Part shown: in pieces, positions 1 through 6,074 of the stretch
Numbering within the stretch: position 1 is the first letter of the stretch
Layout: each line of letters opens with the position of its first letter
Source of the DNA: Bacilli bacterium
GTDB lineage: Bacteria; Bacillota_I; Bacilli_A; RF39; UBA660
NCBI GenBank assembly: GCA_017470045.1
Contig: JAFUFG010000035.1
Location: 1-6,406, forward strand
DNA length: 6,406 nt
Direction: 5' to 3'
Notes under the pieces: generated by a model
Seen by the model: only the letters and a program-made list of their open reading frames with translations
What the model was told of the DNA's origin: nothing
Databases searched by the model: none
Made by a program: the position numbers and the translations under genes

Positions 1-326
1 AGAATCTTCTCTCTAGAAGCTTCTTCTCCCAATTTTTTTTGAAGAGTACTACAGATTAATTTTGAAATTCCAAATTGAATATCTTGTACATCTTCTAACT
101 TTGTAATAATTGCTTCAAATTGACTCAAATAATCTGTAAAATACTTTGGATCTTCTATAATTAATTGATATTTATACAAAGCATCATAAAAAAGAAAAAG
201 AATTTTTTCATGTAAAACATAATTTACATTTTCTCCTTCAACTTTTTTCTCATAATACTTTGGACTATTAAAAATCTCTTTTAATAGTTCTAAAACATCT
301 TCTCTTTGTAATAACTCATCAAACAA
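1..326 (-). CDS. Unrecognised helical protein, 3' end outside window (partial)
   Basis: I do not recognise this protein. An uninterrupted frame runs from 326 off the left edge, giving about 108 residues beginning (M)FDELLQREDVLELLKEIF. It is rich in Leu, Lys, Glu and aromatic residues, looks alpha-helical and soluble, and has no signal peptide or membrane segment in the visible part. I chose the TTG at 326-324 as start because a strong Shine-Dalgarno (GGTGGTGATC, about 339-330) lies at the proper distance; the frame is closed upstream by a TAG at 351-349. In-frame GTG codons at 338-336 and 335-333 are alternatives but overlap the Shine-Dalgarno. The nearby ATG at 319-317 is in another frame that closes within about ten codons. 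The gene begins 17 bases after the stop of the 87-residue gene, whose stop codon lies just upstream of the ribosome site, so the two are probably cotranscribed and translationally linked. The frame is well supported; the exact start is less certain. Confidence 0.75.
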   Translation of the reverse strand, partial: MFDELLQREDVLELLKEIFNSPKYYEKKVEGENVNYVLHEKILFLFYDALYKYQLIIEDPKYFTDYLSQFEAIITKLEDVQDIQFGISKLICSTLQKKLGEEASREKI

Positions 327-329
327 GAA

Positions 330-339
330 GATCACCACC
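330..339 (-). promoter_or_regulatory. Ribosome binding site supporting a TTG start
   Basis: The minus strand reads GGTGGTGATC, close to the full anti-Shine-Dalgarno complement, and is followed after a few bases by TTG at 326-324. It decides the start of the partial gene, because no ATG in that frame is available upstream before a stop. Confidence 0.6.
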
Positions 340-343
340 AATC

Positions 344-607
344 TTATCTAGATAACCATAATAAAAAGTAATAAGCAAATCCAACTGCAATAAACGCAAA
401 TAGACATAGTCGAACTAATCTCATAAATACATGATTTTTATCATAATAAGAATCTAAATTAGTTTTCGATTCATCGACTAATTTTTCATACGCCCTTTGA
501 TTCTTTTGATTAATTTCCAAATCACTATTGGCATTTTCTATTTTATTTTGATTATGTGCTTCCTCAGACACAACTTGTTGTTGATTTAAATCCTTAAAAT
601 CAGCCAT
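344..607 (-). CDS. Small tail-anchored membrane protein, 87 aa, unknown function
   Basis: I do not recognise a family. Residues 1-58 are polar and rich in Asn, Gln, Glu and Lys, with a stretch from about 25 to 58 that could form a coiled coil. Residues about 63-84 form one hydrophobic segment (LCLFAFIAVGFAYYFLLWL), and only two residues follow it. There is no N-terminal signal peptide, so a C-terminal tail anchor with a cytoplasmic N-terminal part is the likely topology; Arg63 and Arg66 just before the segment fit the positive-inside rule. The ATG at 607-605 is preceded by GAGGTGATC at 612-620. The gene lies 40 bases after the ancestral end of priA and 17 bases before the next gene, with no terminator in between, so it probably belongs to the priA transcript. 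A role in replication or the membrane cannot be inferred from sequence alone. Confidence 0.8.
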   Translation of the reverse strand: MADFKDLNQQQVVSEEAHNQNKIENANSDLEINQKNQRAYEKLVDESKTNLDSYYDKNHVFMRLVRLCLFAFIAVGFAYYFLLWLSR

Positions 608-620
608 TCAAGATCACCTC

Positions 621-640
621 TATTCTATGCTTCTAGAATA
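621..640. repeat. Perfect inverted repeat next to the ribosome site of the 87-aa gene
   Basis: TATTCTA (621-627) and TAGAATA (634-640) are perfect inverted arms separated by six bases. On the minus-strand transcript the hairpin would end right beside the GAGGTGATC ribosome site (612-620). No U-run follows it, so it is not an intrinsic terminator. It could be a weak translational control hairpin, an operator, or chance in A/T-rich DNA. Confidence 0.35.
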
Positions 641-647
641 CCATATT

Positions 648-791
648 TTAGAATATTTGACTAGGATTAAAGTCAATATCAATTCGAACTTTGGTATTTA
701 CTTTATAGTGATCCAATACTTTTTCTAGTAATGGTTTTAATGCATCACATTTTTTATATTTAACAATAATACCATATCGAAAAATATTATT
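648..791 (-). pseudogene. priA: Detached C-terminal coding remnant of priA
   Basis: Directly after the TAA at 794-792, and in the same frame, 47 sense codons follow before a second TAA at 650-648. They encode NNIFRYGIIVKYKKCDALKP and on to a tail of DIDFNPSQIF. This matches the usual end of PriA: a Gly-Pro loop followed by a basic/aromatic R-Y/W-x-(hydrophobic)3-K-Y-K strand, and an end of the type (I/V)DxxP. No insertion or deletion is needed to join it to the upstream part; only one codon is a stop. There is no ribosome site or start codon suggesting that it is translated alone. Joined, the protein would be about 721 residues, a normal PriA length. The match to the family end is from my knowledge of PriA sequences and was not aligned by computer. 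Confidence 0.8.
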
Positions 792-2813
792 TTACTTAAA
801 TATTGTACAAGTAGTAGGACCCAATAAAAGTACATCTTTTAAATTTCTTTCTAAGCTTCGCTTAATCTTATGACTCTCTGTAAATACCATTTCTGCATCC
901 GGTCCACTAATGCGAATATAACATAAGTAATAATATGGAGGATATTGAGAAGTTCTTCGAACTTCCATTTCTTTTTGGTAAAAAGATAAATAATCGTGAT
1001 TTTTTACAAAAGATATAGCAAAATGATCTGGATTGAAAGTTTGAATAATTACTTCACCACTTTTTTCACTTCTACCACTCCTACCTGCAACTTGACTAAG
1101 CAAAGAGAAAGTATTTTCACTACTACGAAAATCTGGAATATTTAAACCGGTATCTGCATTTATAACACCAACTAATGTAACATTCGAAAAATCAAGTCCT
1201 TTTGCAACAATTTGAGTACCAAGCAAAATATCATACTCATGATTTTTAAAAGACTCAATCATTCTTTCATGAGAACCTTTGCGAGATGTAGTATCCATAT
1301 CCATTCTTAAAATTCGACAATCTAAAATTCGATGTAATTCCTCTTCAATTCGTTCCGTTCCACAACCTAAATCATTCATCGAATGTTCTCCACATTTTGG
1401 ACAAATATCAATCTTTTTATCTCCATAACCACAATAATGACATCTTAAGGTATTACTAGTTTTATGATAAGTAAGAGTGATATCACAATTTGGACACTTA
1501 ACAGATTGTCCACAGTTCTTGCAAGTTAAAACAGAAGAATAGCCTCTACGATTTAATAAGAGAATGATTTGTTCCCCTTTCTCGATACGTTTCTTCATTG
1601 CGTCAATTAATATATTCGAAAAGTGCCCAACACTTCTCTTCATCTCTTCTCCCAAATCCACAATAGTTACTTTTGGAAGTGTCTTACCATTTACACGATT
1701 TGGTAATTCTAAAAGATGATAAACTCCACGTTTTGCTCTGGCAAAACTCTCTAAACTAGGAGTAGCACTACCTAACACAACTTTACAATGATGATATTCA
1801 CTACGTTTCTTCGCAATATCAATCGCATGATATCTTGGATTAGAATCTGCTTGCTTATAAGATTCACTATGTTCCTCATCCACGATAATAATTCCAATAT
1901 TCTTTAATGGCGCAAATATAGCACTACGAGCACCAATTACAATACTAGCTTCTCCTCTAGCAATTCTTCGCCACTCATCATACTTTTCTCCGTCCGATAA
2001 AGCACTATGCAAAGCTGCAATTTGATTTCCAAAACGTTGTTGAAAGCGACTTACCATTTGAGGAGTTAAACTAATCTCTGGTACTAATACAATACTAGTT
2101 TTTCCAAGAGATAATTGTTCTTCAATTAATTCCATATAAACTTCTGTCTTACCAGAACCTGTAACACCATATAAAAGGTAGATAGAATCACTACTATTAC
2201 GAACTTCTTCTACCACTCTTTTCTGATCAGTTGTTAACTCTTTCTTTGGAAGAACCTTATCCGAATAACTTAAACGATAATGTTCTTTCTTTTCCTCCCG
2301 AATAATCTCTTTCGTTAGTAAAGTTTTAATGGAACTACTAGATATTTCTAATGCATCTTTTCTAGCAATATATCCGCCTTCTAGAATTGCATCAATAATT
2401 TGTCTTTGTTTATCTGTGATTTTAAAATCATTGAAATCCGCATCACCCAATACATAATAAGTATCCATTTTAATAGTACTCTTACCATCAACATTTGCCT
2501 TTAAAGCTTTCGGTAACATTACTTGGTAACAACTAATTAAAGTAGATAAAGTTTCTTTCTTTAAAAATTTTCCCAATTCTAATAATTCCGTATCCAAAAC
2601 AATATCCGAATCTTTCACACGAATAATATCTTTCAAATCCATCGTAGAAGTATCTTTTAATTCCAAAACAAAACCATCTAAAGTTTGCCTACCAAAAGGA
2701 ACTTCAACTCGTATTCCAACTTTGATATCATGAACCATAGATTCTGGTACGTGATAATCAAAAATCTTATCAATATTCTTATTCGATAATTCTACTAAAA
2801 CTCCCGCTACCAT
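792..2813 (-). CDS. priA: Primosomal replication-restart helicase PriA (C-terminus cut by in-frame TAA)
   Basis: PriA is a 3'-5' superfamily 2 helicase that recognises stalled replication forks and reloads the replicative helicase. The N-terminal 3' DNA-binding domain covers about residues 1-100 and a winged-helix region about 125-180. The helicase core shows Walker A GVTGSGKT (216-223), the Walker B DEEH box (312-315), GSAT (348-351), GTQIVAKGLDF (532-542) and QVAGRSGR (574-581). Eight cysteines sit in the zinc-binding insert (431, 434, 440, 443, 458, 461, 471, 474), enough for both zinc sites. The ATG at 2813-2811 follows AGGAGGTGAC, and the second residues match the family start. The reading frame stops after GPTTCTIFK at residue 673, although family-like codons continue downstream in frame (648-791). 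About 47 C-terminal residues are therefore lost unless the stop is an error or is read through. All catalytic motifs are intact. The gene has its own promoter. Confidence 0.96.
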   Translation of the reverse strand: MVAGVLVELSNKNIDKIFDYHVPESMVHDIKVGIRVEVPFGRQTLDGFVLELKDTSTMDLKDIIRVKDSDIVLDTELLELGKFLKKETLSTLISCYQVMLPKALKANVDGKSTIKMDTYYVLGDADFNDFKITDKQRQIIDAILEGGYIARKDALEISSSSIKTLLTKEIIREEKKEHYRLSYSDKVLPKKELTTDQKRVVEEVRNSSDSIYLLYGVTGSGKTEVYMELIEEQLSLGKTSIVLVPEISLTPQMVSRFQQRFGNQIAALHSALSDGEKYDEWRRIARGEASIVIGARSAIFAPLKNIGIIIVDEEHSESYKQADSNPRYHAIDIAKKRSEYHHCKVVLGSATPSLESFARAKRGVYHLLELPNRVNGKTLPKVTIVDLGEEMKRSVGHFSNILIDAMKKRIEKGEQIILLLNRRGYSSVLTCKNCGQSVKCPNCDITLTYHKTSNTLRCHYCGYGDKKIDICPKCGEHSMNDLGCGTERIEEELHRILDCRILRMDMDTTSRKGSHERMIESFKNHEYDILLGTQIVAKGLDFSNVTLVGVINADTGLNIPDFRSSENTFSLLSQVAGRSGRSEKSGEVIIQTFNPDHFAISFVKNHDYLSFYQKEMEVRRTSQYPPYYYLCYIRISGPDAEMVFTESHKIKRSLERNLKDVLLLGPTTCTIFK

Positions 2814-2834
2814 TATGTCACCTCCTAAGAATTT

Positions 2835-2843
2835 ATTATAACA
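2835..2843 (-). promoter_or_regulatory. Extended -10 promoter for priA
   Basis: The minus strand reads TGTTATAAT, a perfect extended -10 element. No good -35 hexamer sits 16-18 bases upstream, where the preceding terminator hairpin lies; extended -10 promoters can work without one. The start of transcription would fall near 2828, leaving a leader of only about 15 bases, just enough for the AGGAGG site at about 2821-2826. Confidence 0.6.
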
Positions 2844-2844
2844 T

Positions 2845-2868
2845 AAAAAGAAGTATTTCTACTTCTTT
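2845..2868 (-). terminator. Intrinsic terminator after the 186-aa gene
   Basis: Perfect 9-bp arms AAAGAAGTA / TACTTCTTT (2860-2868 and 2847-2855) flank a GAAA loop in the minus-strand RNA, and U residues follow. It begins immediately after the TAG stop at 2869-2871 and sits directly upstream of the priA -10 element, separating the surface-protein genes from priA. Confidence 0.8.
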
Positions 2869-3429
2869 CTAACCAGCTCCACCACCATTAAAAGATTGAA
2901 TAACAAAAGAATAATCATCCGCATCAATAATTCGATTTAAAACAGTAGTACGCGCTGTAATAGTACCACCTACTGGAATATATTGTGCAGGCAAAGGATA
3001 TGGTCCACTCGAAGTGCCATCAGCAAAAGTAAATGTTAAATAAACTCCAGTATTACTAATTACCAAATCCGAATTATTCGTAACTCTAGCTTCGATTTCT
3101 GCCATCTTCGGATTATCTTTTAAAGTACGAATCTTCATTTCATTTACTTGAAAATAACTAGCTTCATGCATAGAAAAAATCTTTCCACTCGTATTAATAA
3201 GAATTCCATTCTCTTCACGATAATGATCCTGATCTTTTGGCTCATCATTTTTTAAAAAATTGTATTTCGCATTTTCCAAATTTGCTTCTTTGGCAGACTT
3301 ATCTTTTTCAATTTCATCACTGACAGTTTGATATTCCGAAATAATTGGAGGCATTACAATAAATCCAACTACCATAAAAACAAGAAGTATGACAGATAAT
3401 ACAATAATTATAACAGTTTTTTTATTCAT
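2869..3429 (-). CDS. Membrane-anchored protein with C-terminal FxLYD/Ig-like beta domain, 186 aa
   Basis: The N-terminus is MNKK followed by one hydrophobic segment (about residues 5-26) with no lipobox cysteine, so the protein is probably held in the membrane with its C-terminal part outside. Residues about 32-72 are charged and probably helical or extended. Residues about 92-180 look like a single beta-sandwich: EARVTNNSD, then VYLTFTFADGT, then IPVGGTITA and a final DDYSFVI strand. This order (N-N turn, strand ending in D-G-T, G-G turn, aromatic last strand) resembles FxLYD-type domains; that family call is tentative. It ends in NGGGAG. The same architecture occurs in the 169-aa product at 3533-4042. 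The ATG at 3429-3427 follows a GGTGAT ribosome site. The gene has its own extended -10 promoter and terminator and so is probably monocistronic. The function is unknown; a role at the cell surface beside the pilin-like protein is inference. Confidence 0.88.
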   Translation of the reverse strand: MNKKTVIIIVLSVILLVFMVVGFIVMPPIISEYQTVSDEIEKDKSAKEANLENAKYNFLKNDEPKDQDHYREENGILINTSGKIFSMHEASYFQVNEMKIRTLKDNPKMAEIEARVTNNSDLVISNTGVYLTFTFADGTSSGPYPLPAQYIPVGGTITARTTVLNRIIDADDYSFVIQSFNGGGAG

Positions 3430-3450
3430 ATAATCACCATCTTTATAAGA

Positions 3451-3459
3451 ATTATATCA
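3451..3459 (-). promoter_or_regulatory. Extended -10 promoter for the 186-aa gene
   Basis: The minus strand reads TGATATAAT, a perfect extended -10. Upstream is a T-rich stretch with no clear -35 hexamer. The predicted transcription start near 3444 gives a leader of about 15 bases carrying the ribosome site GGTGAT. Confidence 0.6.
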
Positions 3460-3495
3460 TACTTAAAAAAATAGAAAAAGAGTATCAATATGGAT

Positions 3496-3521
3496 AAAAA
3501 AAGAAGGTAAAATACCTTCTT
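3496..3521 (-). terminator. Intrinsic terminator after the pilin-like/169-aa gene pair
   Basis: Perfect 9-bp arms AAGAAGGTA / TACCTTCTT (3513-3521 and 3501-3509) enclose a 3-base loop. In the minus-strand transcript the stem is followed by a run of seven T residues, two of which pair in the stem. It lies about 12 bases after the TAA of the 169-aa gene. Confidence 0.85.
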
Positions 3522-3532
3522 ATCTAATAAAT

Positions 3533-4042
3533 TTAGTTCGTTGTTTTTACACGTATCTCATAATCAACAGCATTTGCAATACTTCCAAATACTACTCTTT
3601 CAAGTTCTACACTTCCACCAGTAGCTAAAGCATCAACTTTATGAGGAGCATCTACATATTGCGTACCATCTTTAAATTTAAATACGATAGAAACTTCAAA
3701 AGATTGATAATCCTTCGTTCCGTTATTTTTTAATGTAAAATGATATGTTGCAAAATCAGCTAAATCCTTATTTACAGTAATAGACATATCTTCAACAGAA
3801 AAATCTCCATTAACATGCTTCTTTGCAATTTTTTCATTCTCATTAGATAAAGTTCCATCTTCATTTTGTTTTAACTTATTAGTATCAGGAGAATTGGTAC
3901 TTTGTCCTTGAACAGAAGTTTTATCATCTTTCTTTTCTTTTGTACCATTTCCGTTATTTGATATTAGATTTAAAGAAAAGCCAGAAACAATTAATAAAAT
4001 ACCTAAAATGAAGACAATTAATATAATATTCTTTTTATTCAT
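3533..4042 (-). CDS. Membrane-anchored protein with C-terminal FxLYD/Ig-like beta domain, 169 aa
   Basis: This is probably a distant paralogue of the 186-aa protein encoded at 2869-3429. It starts MNKKNIILIV, with one hydrophobic segment at about residues 5-27 and no lipobox cysteine. A low-complexity hydrophilic linker (about 28-75, rich in Asn, Lys, Gln and Ser) follows, then a beta domain at about 80-167: FTLKNNGTKDY, SIVFKFKDGTQY, ATGGSVELE and a closing VDYEIRV strand. The N-N turn, K-D-G-T strand end, G-G turn and last aromatic strand line up with the 186-aa protein. The ATG at 4042-4040 lies 12 bases after the pilin-like gene's stop, and its ribosome site AGAGGTGAT overlaps that stop codon, so the two genes are almost certainly cotranscribed and translationally coupled. 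The protein is probably displayed outside the membrane and may assist or anchor the pilin-like product. That role is inference. Confidence 0.88.
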   Translation of the reverse strand: MNKKNIILIVFILGILLIVSGFSLNLISNNGNGTKEKKDDKTSVQGQSTNSPDTNKLKQNEDGTLSNENEKIAKKHVNGDFSVEDMSITVNKDLADFATYHFTLKNNGTKDYQSFEVSIVFKFKDGTQYVDAPHKVDALATGGSVELERVVFGSIANAVDYEIRVKTTN

Positions 4043-4054
4043 AATTTATCACCT

Positions 4055-5953
4055 CTAAATTGTATCCTGGCAAGGAGCCCATGCTCTACATCTAGTACGT
4101 GCAGAACCATTTTCACAATAAATCATTCCATATACTAAATAATAACCCGTAGTACCAGTATGATTCCACAAATAGTTGAAATGATTAACAGCTTCAAAAT
4201 AGCTCTTATTCATTGGAGTATCAATTCTCCAATATCCGTTATCAGGAAGATATTCAAAATAAGAACCATACCAACCAGAAGCATCTAATTTTGGTATAAA
4301 TGTAGCAACGTGATCTTTTGGACAGTGTCCAGTAATAATCATACACATATAATCAGAAATACTTGCTTCTACTGTAATATTATGATCTGGCATCTTACTT
4401 GGAACATTATACCAATGATTAAACTTTCTAAATTCATTAATAGAATCTTGTGGATTTGGATCTGTAGGTATACTAGAACCATAAGATACATCTCTCCAAG
4501 TATAATTAGCATTATATCCATGACCATCATTTACATGGTAATAAACTCTATATTTATTTGCGGTCCATTTTGCTGTAGCAGTAACAGAACCACCTTCTGT
4601 ACTACTCAAGTTCTTTACATTAGAACCAGCATTATAATCATAACCATTAATATTCCATTTAGAGAAGGAATGACCAGTTCTTGTAAATCCATTATTCGCT
4701 AACTTACAATCAATACCATAATAACAAGTTGTATTGCTAGTAGATCCACCATTTCCATCACCCTTAGAATACTTAATAGTATAAACGGTAGAAATATTAA
4801 CTTTTATATTATGGCTAGTACAGTTATTTGCAACATCACATACTGTTACAGTAGCATATCTAGCCCCATGTCCAATTAATGATTTATTAGTAACTTTATT
4901 ATCCGTACTGTTACCACCAGCATAATCCGTTACCATACTAACATTATTAGTTTTATTCCATTTCCAAATCTGTTTTACAATTCCATGATTATCAGAACTT
5001 CCACTAAAATCAAAGTAATATCCATAATTCTTCCAATCAGAAATAACAAGATCTTGATTTGTTACCTCTTTTACAAATGTACCAGCACCACCATTATTAT
5101 AGACACTGGCTCTTATTTTAAGAGTTGGAGGAGTATTATCAGCTACAAAGATATCACTTACATAATTACCTGTAACTTGAGCTCCAGCACCATTAAGAAC
5201 ATTAACTGGTTCAACAACTAGTTTTAAATTACCAGTAGTAGCAGGAGAAGTAACATTAACACGTAACGTATGAGCAGTTTTAATTAAAGCATTCTTAAAA
5301 TTATATTCCTTCTTTTCACCTACTAAAGCATTATGATTACTAGTATTAATCCAGTAATAACGAATCTTAGCATTTGCGCCAAATCCCTTGTCATCACTAA
5401 GTAAGATCGTTGTAGTATGAGTTTTGGCAGGTGTGTTTGAACCTTTAGGATTAGATGAGATAGAAGTATCAGAAGAAACATATCCACCATCACCACCACC
5501 GCCATCATCTGTTGGTAAACAAGCAGATGATGCAGGTAAAGTTTTTTGATATGCAACTTTTCCATTTAAAGTACAAGTAATACTTACACTATAATCATAG
5601 TTTCCACGATTTTTCTTAACACGTACAAATGTGTTACTACCAGAACACGTTGCGTTCTCTAATTCGATATCTTTAATTAACTCTTTAGACATAATATCGG
5701 ACATAGAAACATCAGCACAACCATTATCATAGTCTCCAAATAAATCGTCTTCATTTTGATCTACATACAACTTAGAAGCCGAAACTAAAGACTCTTCATA
5801 TAATTCAAATTTTCTTTTTGTAAAATTATCCCCCAAAGTATTAATTACTGGTAATGCTACTACAGACACAACACCAAGAATTGTAATAGTAGTAATCATT
5901 TCCACCAAAGTAAAACCTCGAGTATACCTTCTTATTTCTTTTTTTACTTTCAT
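4055..5953 (-). CDS. Type IV prepilin-like surface protein with Ig-like and InlB B-repeat domains, 632 aa
   Basis: The N-terminus MKVKKEIRRYTRG|FTLVE is a class III prepilin signal: a basic 13-residue leader, predicted cleavage after Gly13, Glu at mature position 5 and Pro at mature position 22 within a hydrophobic helix (14-37). A pseudopilin-like head follows to about 147, with cysteines 79, 103, 127 and 145, then a glycine-rich linker (151-157). Residues about 178-276 and 277-389 look Ig-like; the second ends in the VTVCDVANNCTS pattern. Residues about 390-465 form a clear InlB B-repeat (Flg_new/Listeria-Bacteroides type, ending in TATAKWTANKY), and about 466-533 a second one ending in MPDHNITVEASI. 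The last 100 residues are rich in Cys, Trp and Tyr and unrecognised. At about 619 mature residues it is several times longer than an ordinary major pilin, so a minor or tip pilin with adhesive function is more likely. I start at the ATG at 5953-5951, which has an AGGTGAT ribosome site, not at the in-frame ATG at 5986. Confidence 0.92.
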   Translation of the reverse strand: MKVKKEIRRYTRGFTLVEMITTITILGVVSVVALPVINTLGDNFTKRKFELYEESLVSASKLYVDQNEDDLFGDYDNGCADVSMSDIMSKELIKDIELENATCSGSNTFVRVKKNRGNYDYSVSITCTLNGKVAYQKTLPASSACLPTDDGGGGDGGYVSSDTSISSNPKGSNTPAKTHTTTILLSDDKGFGANAKIRYYWINTSNHNALVGEKKEYNFKNALIKTAHTLRVNVTSPATTGNLKLVVEPVNVLNGAGAQVTGNYVSDIFVADNTPPTLKIRASVYNNGGAGTFVKEVTNQDLVISDWKNYGYYFDFSGSSDNHGIVKQIWKWNKTNNVSMVTDYAGGNSTDNKVTNKSLIGHGARYATVTVCDVANNCTSHNIKVNISTVYTIKYSKGDGNGGSTSNTTCYYGIDCKLANNGFTRTGHSFSKWNINGYDYNAGSNVKNLSSTEGGSVTATAKWTANKYRVYYHVNDGHGYNANYTWRDVSYGSSIPTDPNPQDSINEFRKFNHWYNVPSKMPDHNITVEASISDYMCMIITGHCPKDHVATFIPKLDASGWYGSYFEYLPDNGYWRIDTPMNKSYFEAVNHFNYLWNHTGTTGYYLVYGMIYCENGSARTRCRAWAPCQDTI

Positions 5954-5974
5954 ACTATCACCTATTATATCTAT

Positions 5975-6003
5975 ATAATAACACAAAAAAAATAAAGTTT
6001 AAA
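5975..6003 (-). promoter_or_regulatory. Promoter for the pilin-like gene pair
   Basis: TGTTATTAT (5975-5983) is an extended -10 with one mismatch to TATAAT, and TTTAAA (5998-6003) sits 17 bases upstream as a 4-of-6 match to TTGACA. Transcription would begin near 5968, leaving about 15 bases of leader. A second TATAAT at 5964-5969 is too close to the start codon to serve as a -10, since it would exclude the ribosome site from the transcript. Confidence 0.5.
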
Positions 6004-6041
6004 GAACTTCTTTTACCATTTTTTCATTATTTTAAAAAATT

Positions 6042-6071
6042 AAAAAAAAGTATATATTTCTATATACTTTT
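6042..6071 (-). terminator. Intrinsic terminator after the partial beta-domain gene
   Basis: Perfect 11-bp arms AAAAGTATATA / TATATACTTTT (6061-6071 and 6046-6056) enclose a GAAA loop in the minus-strand RNA, followed by more U residues (8 in a row, four of them in the stem). It lies three bases after the TAA at 6077-6075. The stem is nearly all A:U with one G:C pair, so its strength is uncertain. Confidence 0.7.
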
Positions 6072-6074
6072 AAT

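Noticed and set aside
3451..3495. Imperfect dyad (ATATTGATACT ... AGTATGATAT) across the upstream region of the 186-aa promoter
   Set aside because: The arms are A/T-rich, imperfect and separated by a long T-rich stretch, so chance is a sufficient explanation.
4310..5221. Open frames on the plus strand opposite the pilin-like gene (4310-4702 and 4985-5221)
   Set aside because: They are rich in Ile, Ser, Thr and Asn in the manner of antisense translations, have no supporting ribosome sites, and lie fully inside a gene with clear domain structure on the other strand.
5480..5520. Glycine/aspartate-coding short repeats (ccaccatcaccaccacc) in the pilin-like gene
   Set aside because: They encode the Gly-rich linker between the pilin head and the adhesin modules. 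The tract is too short and irregular to claim phase variation.
5323..5565. 80-codon minus-strand frame inside the pilin-like gene
   Set aside because: It overlaps the real gene in another frame, has composition of a frame-shifted shadow (poly Leu/Val/Met) and no independent ribosome site.
5954..5986. Upstream in-frame ATG that would add MCYYIDIIGDS to the pilin-like protein
   Set aside because: It has no Shine-Dalgarno, overlaps the likely -10 element and predicted transcription start, and would put uncharged residues ahead of the basic leader typical of prepilins.
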